From assembly GCF_003419895.1 (NCBI RefSeq), contig NZ_QPMM01000018.1:1-64000 (forward strand): a stretch of DNA of 64,000 nucleotides. The letters are read 5' to 3'. A program made the position numbers and the translations under genes. This document shows positions 26,701-34,177 of the stretch, one piece after another (position 1 is the stretch's first letter; each line of letters opens with the position of its first letter). A model generated the notes under the pieces. The model worked only from the letters and a program-made list of their open reading frames with translations. It had not been told where the DNA came from and searched no databases. The stretch is from Chitinophaga silvatica. GTDB lineage: Bacteria; Bacteroidota; Bacteroidia; Chitinophagales; Chitinophagaceae.

Positions 26701-27120
26701 TTTTTCCAGGGAGTAGGTAATAGAAAAGTAATGCCTGATCCGCGATATAATATTCCATTCACTGGTACCTGGCAGCAACCCTGGGATATCAACCAGGATT
26801 ACTGGACCCCGGAAAATCCAAATGCGCTGTTTCCAAGGCTATATTTAAACGATCAGCATAATACACTGCCGTCAGACCATTGGGTCATGAATGGGGCTTA
26901 TATAAGGCTTAAAAACCTCCAAATCGGCTATACATTACCAGCTGGCTGGCTGAAGAAGATTTTTATTGAACATCTGAGGGTTTATTTCTCGGGGCAGGAT
27001 CTCTGGGAAACTACCAAGATGAAGATCAAATACTATGATCCGGAGCAGGCTGGTGGTTATAACGGAAATTTATATCCCTTCTTCAGATCCTATACATTGG
27101 GATTGGGGGTTAGCTTTTAA
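23740..27120 (+). CDS. SusC/RagA-family TonB-dependent receptor with STN domain, no SusD partner
   Basis: This 1126-aa outer-membrane receptor has an N-terminal signal segment (about 17-37, VLFLLLVIILVSVASPLAAQQ), an STN domain (about 47-115: FNNASIKTVIREIERQTNYTFAI), a carboxypeptidase-regulatory domain (about 135-210) and a plug (about 222-330) with LGYGLQKRANITGSIAQV and VQVRGVSAGSSTPVIVDGVPG. The C-terminal barrel ends in SYTLGLGVSF. No SusD gene follows: a terminator starts five bases after the stop and the next gene runs the other way. It may act alone, like a siderophore-type receptor, or borrow a SusD from elsewhere. Confidence 0.94.
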   Translation: MPQLLLPARYTNTRSGYVLFLLLVIILVSVASPLAAQQPIPTTNNITLQFNNASIKTVIREIERQTNYTFAISSDELENRRGINLHVKNASLPEVLPRIFPPNKYKVEIKDKQIIVIPLNEIATAPSININTETDNRKWTITGVVTDGSEALSGVSIREKGTSNGTASGERGSFKIAVTNGSAVLQFSLIGFETKEIPVNDRKNIQVQLQPDLHRLNELVVLGYGLQKRANITGSIAQVDGVRLRSRPVSNVIAALQGTATGLIVTRSNGQPGREGFNVQVRGVSAGSSTPVIVDGVPGSLAVLNPDDIESVSILKDASAASIYGARGAGGVVLVTTRTGQPGKLRVDFNMMGGFETPIRLPNRVASYTAASMQNIAAVNAGQPPVWQDAEIELMKTGNHYIIDYNNPDYYKYYYNFNQLTTITKSKTGINNYNVSVKGGDSSHQFSASLGYFGREGLLAIGPDRTHRINARVNLNNRISKHLSLETRLSYANTNTLSPSQNVEGPNGLLAGLYRGPGNVPVYVPGTNHYTVESAPVYAILKDGGKRDEKNNYIDGVFTLRIDSLVHGLTLRAIYSPQNHTLRDDLGRNTIELWNRVAPVGAVQANNMLQKNKLVSNAGNLQFLADYDLKAGLHTLHFLGGYTQETYNTTQNTDASYEVTQAEIDGSYFNNPPAYTQILKASGTLSSLFGKVNYNYDNRYLLEANLISARLAQYSTSFNGGKEWQIFPSFSAGWRVNNENWFNHLLPVFNDFKLRWSWGRLGNVNSWNSIPNDEKYQIFSFDNYLRFLPFAYKNPIPQAHGWEDITTNNWGLDMTLLRGRLTIAADYFTKRNTNMQIPQLSASTEGALPLRFHQGEMKTWGWEFNIGWRQDKGPFNWYVNANLFNSQNKVLNNDHVQPQAGWNQGIAGYPYSSLFGYLTDGYFQSNAEVQQHAFQSSHTGVGDLKYVDVNGDHQINQADLVYLGSTDPKIAYGLEAGFSWKGFDFTVFFQGVGNRKVMPDPRYNIPFTGTWQQPWDINQDYWTPENPNALFPRLYLNDQHNTLPSDHWVMNGAYIRLKNLQIGYTLPAGWLKKIFIEHLRVYFSGQDLWETTKMKIKYYDPEQAGGYNGNLYPFFRSYTLGLGVSF

Positions 27121-27124
27121 ATAA

Positions 27125-27158
27125 AAAAGGATTATTCACTGGTGTAAATAATCCTTTT
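27125..27158. terminator. Bidirectional terminator
   Basis: AAAAGGATTATT (27125-27136) pairs perfectly with AATAATCCTTTT (27147-27158). It lies between convergent genes, and the right arm overlaps the end of the minus-strand peptidase gene. Confidence 0.85.
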
Positions 27159-27455
27159 CTCATATTCGCCGGAAATGACCTTGCCATAGATCGTTCGTGT
27201 CCAGCCATTTTCAAAGCCATGATTATTGGCGATCAGATAGCCTTTACCTGCATCGCGCTTTACAATTTTATGTGCATCTATGTAATGCCCCTTTACCTTA
27301 CAAAATACGATGTCACCCACTTTATATTCAGGTGCAGCTATGAAGGTGAGTAAAGTTCCGCTTTTTAGGATAGGCAGCATAGATGTTCCAAAGGCTTTCA
27401 TTTTACCAGTGCCTTTTTCCTGAAGCTCAGACCTGAGCCTTTCATACTTGTTCAT
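27132..27455 (-). CDS. Standalone S24/S26-like peptidase domain protein
   Basis: This 107-aa cytoplasmic-looking protein has no TM helix and no DNA-binding domain. It has the signal-peptidase/LexA core: a Ser-containing box FGTSMLPILKSGTLL (about 22-36), VGDIVFCKVKGHYIDAHKIVKR with candidate Lys near 65-68, and the late YLIANNHGFENG box. Size and motifs fit the small S24/S26 proteins of Bacteroidota. Whether it is an active protease is unknown. It converges on the orphan SusC gene and ends in the shared terminator. Confidence 0.75.
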   Translation of the reverse strand: MNKYERLRSELQEKGTGKMKAFGTSMLPILKSGTLLTFIAAPEYKVGDIVFCKVKGHYIDAHKIVKRDAGKGYLIANNHGFENGWTRTIYGKVISGEYEKRIIYTSE

Positions 27456-27546
27456 TTGTTTATGAATTTTTAAATATAGGGATTGAAGAATTAGATAGAT
27501 GATGGGGAGAGATTAACAAACGGGGGTTTAAAATATTTATAAAAAC

Positions 27547-27566
27547 AGGCGGGTATTACCCCGCCT
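27547..27566 (-). terminator. Terminator of pyrRB
   Basis: AGGCGGG (27547-27553) pairs with CCCGCCT (27560-27566). The minus strand then reads GTTTTTAT, 17 bases past the pyrB stop. Confidence 0.85.
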
Positions 27567-27582
27567 TAGATAGGTAGATTAA

Positions 27583-28524
27583 CTATTCAACTAATGATCT
27601 TTTTCTTTCACCAGCGAGGAGATACAGCGCTGCCATTCTGACGGCCACACCATTTTCTACCTGTTGAAGAATGATAGATTGTTTTGAATCGGCAGCATCG
27701 GAGCTAAGTTCCACACCTCTGTTGATCGGGCCAGGGTGCATTACTATTATTTCTTTATGCAGGCTGTCGAGCAATGCTTTATTCACGCCATATGCCAGCG
27801 AATATTCTCTTAATGAAGAGAATAGTGGTGTATTTTGTCTTTCGAGCTGAATACGTAATACGTTGGCAACATCGCACCATTCCAGGGCTTCTCTCATATT
27901 GTAGGTAACATTTACCCCCAGGGCAGCAGCCATGTATTTAGGAATGAGGGTTGGAGGACCGACAACAGTAACTTCAGCACCGAGTTTTTTCAGGCAATAG
28001 ATGTTAGATAATGCAACTCTGGAGTGCATAACATCGCCACAGATGGCGATTTTCTTTCCTTCCACAGTGCCTAATTTTTCTCTGATAGAGAAAGAGTCCA
28101 GTAAGGCTTGTGTTGGGTGTTCATTGATTCCGTCTCCAGCATTCAGGATAGGAACATCAATGTGTTTTGAGAGGAAATGCGGAGCTCCGCTGGCCGAATG
28201 TCTCATCACCACCATATCTACTTTCATAGACAGGATGTTGTTCACGGTATCAATCAAAGTTTCGCCTTTTGAAACGGAAGAGCCGGAAGCAGAGAAGTTG
28301 ATGGTATCGGCACCCAACCTTTTCTCCGCTAATTCGAATGAAATGCGGGTACGGGTAGAGTTCTCAAAAAATAAATTTACGATGGTGGTATCTCGAAGCG
28401 TAGGAACCTTTTTAATAGGCCTTTGTAACACCTCCTTAAACTGGTCGGCTGTTTGGAAAATAAGCTCTATATCCTGACGCTGCAGATCTCGAATTCCGAG
28501 TAAGTGTTTTACAGAAAGTGACAT
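27583..28524 (-). CDS. pyrB: Aspartate carbamoyltransferase catalytic subunit
   Basis: This 313-aa protein is the usual length for the catalytic chain. It joins carbamoyl phosphate to aspartate in the second step of pyrimidine synthesis. The carbamoyl-phosphate loop FFENSTRTRISFE (about 53-65), the HPTQALLD motif and MHPGPINRGVEL are present. It lies 47 bases after pyrR. No pyrI regulatory subunit is adjacent, and the C-terminus lacks a fused DHOase. Confidence 0.95.
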   Translation of the reverse strand: MSLSVKHLLGIRDLQRQDIELIFQTADQFKEVLQRPIKKVPTLRDTTIVNLFFENSTRTRISFELAEKRLGADTINFSASGSSVSKGETLIDTVNNILSMKVDMVVMRHSASGAPHFLSKHIDVPILNAGDGINEHPTQALLDSFSIREKLGTVEGKKIAICGDVMHSRVALSNIYCLKKLGAEVTVVGPPTLIPKYMAAALGVNVTYNMREALEWCDVANVLRIQLERQNTPLFSSLREYSLAYGVNKALLDSLHKEIIVMHPGPINRGVELSSDAADSKQSIILQQVENGVAVRMAALYLLAGERKRSLVE

Positions 28525-28571
28525 TAATGTGCAAATATAAAGGATACAATCTGAATTCTGAAATTCGATTC

Positions 28572-29102
28572 TTAATCAATCAATATAACTTCATCTTTAC
28601 CATCCCGTTCCTGCCATAATACCCTTACTTTTTGAGAGATAAGAGCATCTATGGTTCTGCCGGTATAATCTGGCTGGATAGGCAATTGTCTGCTGAATCT
28701 CCTATCTATCAGTGTAAGTAATTCTACCGAAGCGGGTCTGCCAAAATCCAGCATTGCATCGAGTGCCGAACGGATGGTTCTACCGGTATACAATACATCA
28801 TCTATCAATACTACTTTTTTATTCTCAATAGAAAAGTCGATACTTGTTTCACTAGGTACATGCAACGTTTTACTTTGATTGAAATCATCGCGATAAAAAG
28901 TAATATCCAGTTTGCCATAATCGATATGTGCGCCTGGTAGTAATTTCATTAAAGCTTGATGCATCCTGCCTGATAAATAGATCCCTCTTGGCTGTAGTCC
29001 TATCAGCACCGTATTTTCAAACTGTAAATGGTTTTCTATTAACTGATGACAGAGCCTGTCGATCGTAATAGCCATTTGCTTGCCGTTTAGTATAGTTTTC
29101 AA
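28572..29102 (-). CDS. pyrR: Bifunctional pyr operon regulator / uracil phosphoribosyltransferase
   Basis: This protein of about 176 aa is of the phosphoribosyltransferase type I fold. It has the PRPP motif VVLIDDVLYTGRTIRSALDA and LIGLQPRGIYLSGRM near the N-terminus, and ends in WQERDGKDEVILID, as in PyrR. It would attenuate pyr transcription and make UMP from uracil. I choose the TTG at 29102 (KTILNGKQM...). The longer frame to 29168 adds 22 residues unlike PyrR and overlaps the promoter region of the divergent peroxiredoxin gene. Confidence 0.88.
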   Translation of the reverse strand: MKTILNGKQMAITIDRLCHQLIENHLQFENTVLIGLQPRGIYLSGRMHQALMKLLPGAHIDYGKLDITFYRDDFNQSKTLHVPSETSIDFSIENKKVVLIDDVLYTGRTIRSALDAMLDFGRPASVELLTLIDRRFSRQLPIQPDYTGRTIDALISQKVRVLWQERDGKDEVILID

Positions 29103-29142
29103 AACACAATGTTTTAGGAGCCAAAAATAATGATTCTCTTCG

Positions 29143-29150
29143 TACTTTAG
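29143..29150 (+). promoter_or_regulatory. Possible -7 box of the peroxiredoxin gene
   Basis: TACTTTAG is one base off TAnnTTTG and lies 18 bases before the ATG. Confidence 0.35.
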
Positions 29151-29168
29151 TGTCGACAATACCATCAT

Positions 29169-29687
29169 ATGAAAATATTCAAGTTATTAATTACTATGGC
29201 GGCCTTCTTTCAGTTCTGGAGCCCAGATGCGGATGCTCAGATAAAGGTGGGGGATAAAGTTCCTTCATTTTCACTTCCTGATCAGGATGGAAAAATGTTT
29301 GATATCAATACGGTGTTGGGTAAGCAGCCATTGGTTATTTACTTCTATCCGAAAGATGAAACCAGTGTTTGTACTAAAGAGGCCTGTTCGTTCAGAGACA
29401 ATTACCAGGATTTTCAGAAATATGGAGCAAAGGTAATTGGGATCAGTTCAGATGATGTTGCTTCTCATCGCAAGTTTGCAGACCATCATCAGCTTCCGTT
29501 TACGCTTTTGAGTGATACTAAGAATGATGTCAGAAAATTATTTGGAGTGCCTAAAACCTTTATTATTCCCGGGCGTGTAACCTATATAGTAAACAAGGAT
29601 GGAGTTGTGGTACATACCTTCAATTCAATGAAGGATGGAGAGAAGCATGTACAGGAGTCGCTCGATGCTCTAAAGAAAATGCAATAA
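29169..29687 (+). CDS. Secreted Bcp-type peroxiredoxin
   Basis: This 172-aa thiol peroxidase has a probable signal peptide (MKIFKLLITMAAFFQFW, cleavage near DADAQ), so it would act in the periplasm. The AhpC/TSA domain has YFYPKDETSVCTKEACSFRDNY, with Cys68 as peroxidatic and Cys73, five residues on, as resolving cysteine, the Bcp/PrxQ arrangement. It reduces peroxides with thioredoxin-type donors. It is divergent from pyrR. Confidence 0.88.
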   Translation: MKIFKLLITMAAFFQFWSPDADAQIKVGDKVPSFSLPDQDGKMFDINTVLGKQPLVIYFYPKDETSVCTKEACSFRDNYQDFQKYGAKVIGISSDDVASHRKFADHHQLPFTLLSDTKNDVRKLFGVPKTFIIPGRVTYIVNKDGVVVHTFNSMKDGEKHVQESLDALKKMQ

Positions 29688-29690
29688 TTT

Positions 29691-29798
29691 TTTTTCTCGC
29701 AAAGCCGTTAAGATTTGTTTAAGGTTTTTAAGATCTAAAATATTATTTTTAGTCATCTCTTAAGCTTCTTTACGATACTTATGGCTTTGCGGGAAAAA
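29691..29798. repeat. REP/MITE-like palindromic element between convergent genes
   Basis: The outer 16 bp of the arms (29691-29706 and 29783-29798) pair with only one G-T wobble, around the core CGCAAAGCC / GGCTTTGCG. Pairing continues more weakly inward. It fills the gap between the peroxiredoxin gene and the convergent membrane-protein gene. Its length (about 108 bp) and shape resemble small palindromic repeats of Bacteroidota genomes. It may also act as a terminator for both genes. Confidence 0.7.
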
Positions 29799-29816
29799 GA
29801 TCCATATTAAGTTGAA

Positions 29817-30194
29817 TTATAATCTTCTAAGTTCTCTGAAAGAGGAGATTTCTTCTTTCAGGGCAAAGAGTTGCATCCCCCATATTAACCCCTGCACCAG
29901 CGCAAAGGCAACCAAAGCAAGAGAAAAAGAAACCTGCATGAAGCTACTACCCTGCTGCTGATTGGTAAGAGTAATTACACGAATCAGCATAATTAATCCG
30001 ATTCCGAAGAATAAACCGGCTTTAATGCCTTTGGATTTCATTTCTTTCTTAAAAAACTGTTGAAAGGCTTCAATAGCGAGCGTAGAAGATTGTGGTTTAG
30101 GAACACCTGCATTTTCCAATCGTTGTTCCAAAACGGCTATTCTAAATTGCTTATGTCTTTCTGCGAAGTAGGTTTTAATTATTTCTGCCTCCAT
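29817..30194 (-). CDS. Uncharacterised two-TM membrane protein
   Basis: This 125-aa protein has a charged helical N-terminal half (KTYFAERHKQFRIAVLEQRLENAG) and two TM helices at about 59-75 and 88-108. The family is not recognised. The N-terminus looks cytoplasmic and coiled. It stands alone between the palindromic element and the pruA terminator. Confidence 0.7.
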   Translation of the reverse strand: MEAEIIKTYFAERHKQFRIAVLEQRLENAGVPKPQSSTLAIEAFQQFFKKEMKSKGIKAGLFFGIGLIMLIRVITLTNQQQGSSFMQVSFSLALVAFALVQGLIWGMQLFALKEEISSFRELRRL

Positions 30195-30226
30195 AATTCA
30201 GTATAATGGACCGCAAGGTACAAAAA

Positions 30227-30255
30227 AAGGCGATGGAATCCGCTTCCACCGCCTT
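30227..30255 (-). terminator. Terminator of pruA
   Basis: AAGGCGATGGAA (30227-30238) pairs with TTCCACCGCCTT (30244-30255) with one wobble. The minus strand then runs into seven T. Confidence 0.88.
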
Positions 30256-30276
30256 ATTATAAATCATGAACATTTA

Positions 30277-31908
30277 CTAAGCTTCATTCAGGAAAGGATA
30301 TCTGTAATCCGTTGCCGGTACAAAAGTCTCCTTAATGCTTCTTGCACTTAACCAACGGTAAAGGTTAAGCATGGAACCTGCTTTATCATTGGTACCGGAA
30401 GCGCGGGCACCACCAAAAGGTTGCTGACCAACAACTGCACCAGTAGGTTTATCATTGATATAGAAATTACCGGCACTGTTAACCAGCTTATGAGTTGCCA
30501 GTTCAACTGCATAACGATCCTGCGCAATAATTGAACCAGTCAAAGCATATTCAGAAGTGCTATCCACCAGTTTGATGGTTTCTTCGAACTGTTCTGCATC
30601 GTATACATAGATGGTCAGTACAGGGCCGAAGATTTCTTCACGCATAGTTACATACTGCGGATCGGTAGTTACGATAACCGTAGGTTCAATAAAATAGCCT
30701 GTAGCTTTATCATAATTACCACCAGCAAGGATTGTAGCGGAAGCATCCTTCTTTGCATTATCGATATACTTTGCGATCTTATCGAAAGAACGTTCATCGA
30801 TCACAGCATTGATAAAGTTGCTGAAGTCTTCTGTAGAACCCATTTTCATGGTATTCAGTTCAGCCACCAATTTTGATTTTATCTGGTCGGCAAGATTGCT
30901 TGGTATATAAGCGCGGGAAGCGGCAGAACATTTTTGTCCCTGATATTCAAAAGCACCGCGTGCCAGGGCGATGGTAGCAACATCTACATCAGCAGATTTG
31001 TGTACCAGTACGAAATCCTTACCTCCTGTTTCACCTACGATACGTGGGTAAGTTTTGTATTTGTGGATGTTTTCACCGATCGTTTTCCACATGGTTTGGA
31101 AAACGCCGGTAGATCCGGTAAAGTGAATCCCTGCAAAATGAGGATCTGCAAAGCATACATCACCGATAACAGGACCGTTTGCATACACCAGGTTGATAAC
31201 CCCGGCTGGTAATCCTGCTTCTATCATCACCTTCATGAATACCTGAGCAGCAAATACCTGTGTGTTGGCTGGTTTCCAGACAACAACGTTACCACACATT
31301 GCAGCAGAAGTTGGCAGGTTACCGGCAATTGCTGTAAAGTTGAATGGCGTAACAGCCAGAACGAAACCTTCCAAAGGACGGTACTCAACACGGTTGTGCA
31401 CCCCAGGAGAGGAAATAGGCTGTTGGCGGTAAATCTGGCTAAGGAAGTGAACGTTAAAACGCAGGAAGTCTATTAATTCACATGCGCTGTCAATTTCTGC
31501 CTGGTAAGGGTTTTTACTTTGCCCAAGCATTGTTGCAGCATTGATATGATAACGATATTTAGTAGCTAACAGGTCGGCTGCGCGTAAGAAGATGCCTGCG
31601 CGTGATTCCCAGTCCATTGCTGCCCATTTTTCACGAGCTGCCAAAGCGGCTGCGATAGCATCTTTAACGTGAGAGGCATCTCCCATATGGAAGTGACCCA
31701 ATTTGTGACTGATTTCATGTGGGGGGCGGAGATCTACTGTATTTCCGGTACGAATTTCATTACCGCCGATGTACATTGGGATATCGGCTACTTCAGCCTT
31801 AAAAGCGGCTAATTGCTTCTTTAATGCAGCTCGTTCGGGTGACCCTGGAGCATAAGATAACACAGGCTCATTAGCAGGCGCTGCGTATTCGAAATATCCT
31901 GTATTCAT
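30277..31908 (-). CDS. pruA: L-glutamate gamma-semialdehyde dehydrogenase (P5C dehydrogenase)
   Basis: This 543-aa aldehyde dehydrogenase oxidises L-glutamate semialdehyde (from pyrroline-5-carboxylate) to glutamate with NAD+, the second step of proline catabolism. The family signatures are FNFTAIAGNLPTSAAMCGNVVVWKPA, GSTGVF, the general base Glu293 in VGETGGKDF and catalytic Cys327 in YQGQKCSAASRAY. Length and motifs fit the standalone (non-PutA-fused) enzyme. No proline dehydrogenase is nearby. A 12-bp hairpin lies in its leader. Confidence 0.94.
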   Translation of the reverse strand: MNTGYFEYAAPANEPVLSYAPGSPERAALKKQLAAFKAEVADIPMYIGGNEIRTGNTVDLRPPHEISHKLGHFHMGDASHVKDAIAAALAAREKWAAMDWESRAGIFLRAADLLATKYRYHINAATMLGQSKNPYQAEIDSACELIDFLRFNVHFLSQIYRQQPISSPGVHNRVEYRPLEGFVLAVTPFNFTAIAGNLPTSAAMCGNVVVWKPANTQVFAAQVFMKVMIEAGLPAGVINLVYANGPVIGDVCFADPHFAGIHFTGSTGVFQTMWKTIGENIHKYKTYPRIVGETGGKDFVLVHKSADVDVATIALARGAFEYQGQKCSAASRAYIPSNLADQIKSKLVAELNTMKMGSTEDFSNFINAVIDERSFDKIAKYIDNAKKDASATILAGGNYDKATGYFIEPTVIVTTDPQYVTMREEIFGPVLTIYVYDAEQFEETIKLVDSTSEYALTGSIIAQDRYAVELATHKLVNSAGNFYINDKPTGAVVGQQPFGGARASGTNDKAGSMLNLYRWLSARSIKETFVPATDYRYPFLNEA

Positions 31909-31933
31909 TGTAAGCTTAATTTATATTTATCGA

Positions 31934-31972
31934 CCTGATTATCTGTATAATAAAATTATTCAGATAATCAGG
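31934..31972 (-). terminator. Hairpin between prfB and pruA
   Basis: CCTGATTATCTG (31934-31945) pairs perfectly with CAGATAATCAGG (31961-31972) around an AT-rich loop. It ends 26 bases before the pruA start and 117 past the prfB stop. No strong T run follows, so it may be a prfB terminator or a leader structure of pruA. Confidence 0.55.
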
Positions 31973-32088
31973 CCAATAAAGACCACGAAAATATGTTTCC
32001 GCTGCAAAATTAAGGCATACGAGGCCTACAGGCTTATTAATAATTAGTCGATACTTATTAATTATTGTCCTCTTATTTCAGCATCCTC

Positions 32089-33184
32089 CTAATTATTGTC
32101 TTCTTCTTTCTGCATCATGAGATAGGCTTTGATAAAGCCGTTCAGCTCACCATCCATCACGGGCCCCACGTTTCCGACTTCAAAATCGGTACGGTGGTCT
32201 TTAATCATTTTGTAAGGATGGAAAACGTAGGATCTGATTTGGGAGCCCCATTCGATCTTACGTTTGCTTGCATTTGCAGCATTCTTGAGTTCTTCACGTT
32301 TTCTCAATTCTTCTTCATAGAGTTGAGATTTCAGCATGGTCAGCGCCTTTTCACGGTTTTCACCCTGAGTACGGGCTTGCTGGCATTCCACGATGATACC
32401 TGAAGGAATATGTTTCAGACGCACGGCAGTTTCTACCTTGTTTACGTTTTGTCCGCCCTTTCCACCGGAACGATAGAATTCCCATTCAAGATCTGCAGGG
32501 TTCACTGCGATCTCGATAGTATTATCTACTAACGGATAAACATATACGGAGGCAAAAGAAGTATGTCTGCGGGCGTTGGAATCGAAAGGAGAAATACGCA
32601 CTAATCTGTGTACTCCGCTTTCTGCTTTAAGATGGCCATAAGCAAAATCGCCATCAAATTCGAGTGTAGCAGATTTAATTCCGGCACCATCACCATATTG
32701 GGTATCTATTTCAGATACTTTCCAGCCTTGTTTTTCGCCATACATACGATACATACGTAACAGCATCTCGGCCCAATCCTGGCTTTCGGTACCACCTGCT
32801 CCTGAATTAATGGTTAATACAGCTGGCATTTCATCTTCAGGCTGATTCAAAGTTGATTTGAATTCGAGATCATCTAAAGCTGATAATGCGGCTTCATAAG
32901 CTTGTTCTACTTCCTGTTCTGTAGCTTCTCCTTCTTTAAAAAAGTCGTTAAGTACAGCGCTATCATCGATAGCAGCATTCACCTGATTATAAAGATCAAC
33001 CCAGTATTTATTTACTTTGATTTCTTTCAGAATCGCCGTGGCCCTGCTATTATCATCCCAGAATCCGGGGGATAGACTTAATTGCTTGTCATTTTCTATT
33101 TTGGATAACCGGTCCTGGACGTTAAAGAAAACCTCCCAGGACAAAAAGACGGTCCCTCATAGCTTTTAATTGCTCTGATGTCAT
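32089..33184 (-). CDS. prfB: Peptide chain release factor 2, with programmed +1 frameshift
   Basis: RF2 ends translation at UGA and UAA. The main frame carries the SGGKGGQNVNKVETAVRL GGQ motif and starts in phase at NVQDRLSKIE. The true start is the ATG at 33184: 20 codons (MTSEQLKAMRDRLFVLGGFL) run to CTT TAA C, where skipping the T at 33124 joins the main frame at 33123. The SD-like GGGAGG sits four bases before CTT, as in other prfB shift sites. The stop at the site is TAA instead of the usual TGA. The full product is 364 aa. A TAnnTTTG box lies only 6 bases before the start, so the mRNA may be nearly leaderless. Confidence 0.93.
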
Positions 33185-33190
33185 AGCCGG

Positions 33191-33198
33191 CAAAAGTA
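33191..33198 (-). promoter_or_regulatory. -7 promoter box of prfB
   Basis: TACTTTTG on the minus strand, 6 bases before the ATG at 33184, implies a leaderless or very short leader. Confidence 0.55.
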
Positions 33199-33326
33199 GT
33201 TAAAAATGTAGTAATCTGCTAATGTATTATGTATTATATATGTGTTTTCATCTTTCATTTAGCATAATTTTTGTGTTGTAACATAAGTAACCATGTCATA
33301 AACCTTCAAAAAACCATCGTTCCGCT

Positions 33327-34130
33327 ATGGCGAGCCACGAGACCCTTCAATTGAAAAACAAATCTATATTCAACACTATAGGTTATTTATTGATGCTTGG
33401 AGCTAATATGCTGGCTGTTTTACTTCCTATAAACGGTAAAACAACAGCAGAGATTTCGGATGAATATCCAACCCTCTTTACTCCTGCCAATTTCACCTTT
33501 TCGATCTGGGGATTAATTTATCTCACACTATTAGGTTTTATAGTATATCAACTTAGGTTAGCTTTTGCAGGTAAACAACCCGAGAAGCTAAATAAACTGA
33601 TGAGTGGAATTAAGGACTGGTTTCTGGTGTCGGCAGTTGCAAATGCCTGCTGGCTCTTCGCCTGGCATTATCAGCTAATCCCGGTAAGTATGGCGCTTAT
33701 GCTTATTTTGCTGGTATCACTAATCATTATTCATCTTAACCTACAAATTAATATAGTAAAAACATCTATTACGGAGCAGGTCTTCATTCAATTACCCTTT
33801 AGCTTGTATCTTGGCTGGATTGTAATTGCGGCCTTAGCCAATGCTGCTGCCCTACTGGTTTTTGCAGGATGGGAAGGAGAACATCATGCACAGGTAATCA
33901 CTACAACTGCCTTTATCGGAATAGGCACATTAGCCAGTATACTTATGATATTGCTGCGAAACAATATTATTTATGCACTTGTTAGTGTTTGGGCATTTTA
34001 TGGTATTCTGATAAAAAGAAAAGCAGCGGATGTAATGGATGAGAGCAGCATTATTCATGCATGTGTGATCGGAATAGGGCTGATTGCAATAACAATTTCC
34101 TGGCAATTTTATAGGAAACAGAAATCATAA
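33327..34130 (+). CDS. TspO/MBR-like tryptophan-rich membrane protein
   Basis: This 267-aa membrane protein has about seven to eight hydrophobic helices. The segment FTPANFTFSIWGLIYLTLLGFIVYQ echoes the TspO motif (FTPP..F..VW..LY), and a Trp-containing helix follows (NACWLFAWHY, LPFSLYLGWIVIAALAN). Bacterial TspO proteins bind tetrapyrroles, but this one is longer than the 5-TM family, as in other long 'tryptophan-rich sensory proteins'. It has its own leader and precedes pgi by 47 bases. The specific role is unknown. Confidence 0.65.
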   Translation: MASHETLQLKNKSIFNTIGYLLMLGANMLAVLLPINGKTTAEISDEYPTLFTPANFTFSIWGLIYLTLLGFIVYQLRLAFAGKQPEKLNKLMSGIKDWFLVSAVANACWLFAWHYQLIPVSMALMLILLVSLIIIHLNLQINIVKTSITEQVFIQLPFSLYLGWIVIAALANAAALLVFAGWEGEHHAQVITTTAFIGIGTLASILMILLRNNIIYALVSVWAFYGILIKRKAADVMDESSIIHACVIGIGLIAITISWQFYRKQKS

Positions 34131-34141
34131 ATCTAAAAGAT

Positions 34142-34149
34142 TATTTTTG
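34142..34149 (+). promoter_or_regulatory. -7 promoter box of pgi
   Basis: TATTTTTG fits TAnnTTTG, 28 bases before the pgi ATG. pgi may therefore be transcribed separately from the gene upstream. Confidence 0.45.
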
Positions 34150-34177
34150 ACCCGCATTTTAATATTAACAGACTACT

